A stretch of 5,451 nucleotides of DNA from Rhodospirillales bacterium (GTDB lineage Bacteria > Pseudomonadota > Alphaproteobacteria > Rhodospirillales > Defluviicoccaceae), in assembly GCA_026125865.1 (NCBI GenBank), contig JAHCKI010000181.1, positions 1-5,451 of the forward strand, written 5' to 3'. Shown here piece by piece: positions 5,450-5,451 of this stretch. A program made the translations under genes and the position numbers. A model generated the notes under the pieces. It had not been told where the DNA came from, did not search any database, and worked only from the letters and a program-made list of their open reading frames with translations. The number at the start of each line of letters is the position of its first letter. Positions within the stretch are counted from its first letter, which is position 1.

Positions 5450-5451
5450 AC

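Noticed and set aside
5441..5451. ATG at 5441 as the start of a new gene
   Set aside because: It overlaps a near-perfect Shine-Dalgarno and has none itself; the real start probably lies just beyond the window.

Overview
This window holds ordinary-looking core chromosome from an alphaproteobacterium, most likely a member of Rhodospirillales or a close relative. The main evidence is a CcrM-type GANTC adenine methyltransferase with its C-terminal specificity domain, a 41-residue 'C-minus' ribosomal protein L36 of the alphaproteobacterial form, RNase HII starting MPDLTMERAL, and the PepA-HolC pairing. Base composition is moderately GC-rich. I see no mobile element, CRISPR array, tRNA or rRNA, and nothing that reads as a new multi-gene system. 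The points of interest are in the regulatory DNA.

Layout. Five genes lie on the minus strand. In transcription order they are a PA0069-family radical SAM protein (5021-3924), rnhB (3883-3275), ccrM (3180-2047), pepA (1849-299) and the 5' part of holC (260, running off the left edge). On the plus strand, facing away from the radical SAM gene, is the small gene rpmJ (5185-5310). The window ends on a strong Shine-Dalgarno sequence for a plus-strand gene that must start just outside.

Transcription. The radical SAM gene and rnhB are 40 bp apart and could be cotranscribed. ccrM has its own 94-bp upstream region with two GANTC sites, one overlapping a plausible -10 element, and five CTTGA/TCAAG pentamers. 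pepA follows a 197-bp gap and has a clear Shine-Dalgarno sequence. holC follows pepA by 38 bp with no terminator between. The 163-bp divergent region between the radical SAM gene and rpmJ holds a good sigma70 promoter for rpmJ. On the other side it holds an extended -10 promoter whose -35 region is covered by GAAC-N7-GAAC, the spaced direct repeat known as the alphaproteobacterial LexA (SOS) box.

How the genes relate. Several products act on DNA: CcrM marks replication state by methylating GANTC, RNase HII removes ribonucleotides and RNA primers, HolC is the chi subunit of the replicative polymerase clamp loader, and the radical SAM protein is distantly related to the spore photoproduct lyase group. 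PepA is a cytosolic aminopeptidase and L36 is a ribosomal protein. The shared theme may reflect conserved gene order more than a common pathway. Three successive minus-strand genes (radical SAM, rnhB, ccrM) lack a recognisable Shine-Dalgarno sequence. Two of them carry a TATA(C/G)T box exactly six bases before the ATG, which suggests leaderless transcripts.
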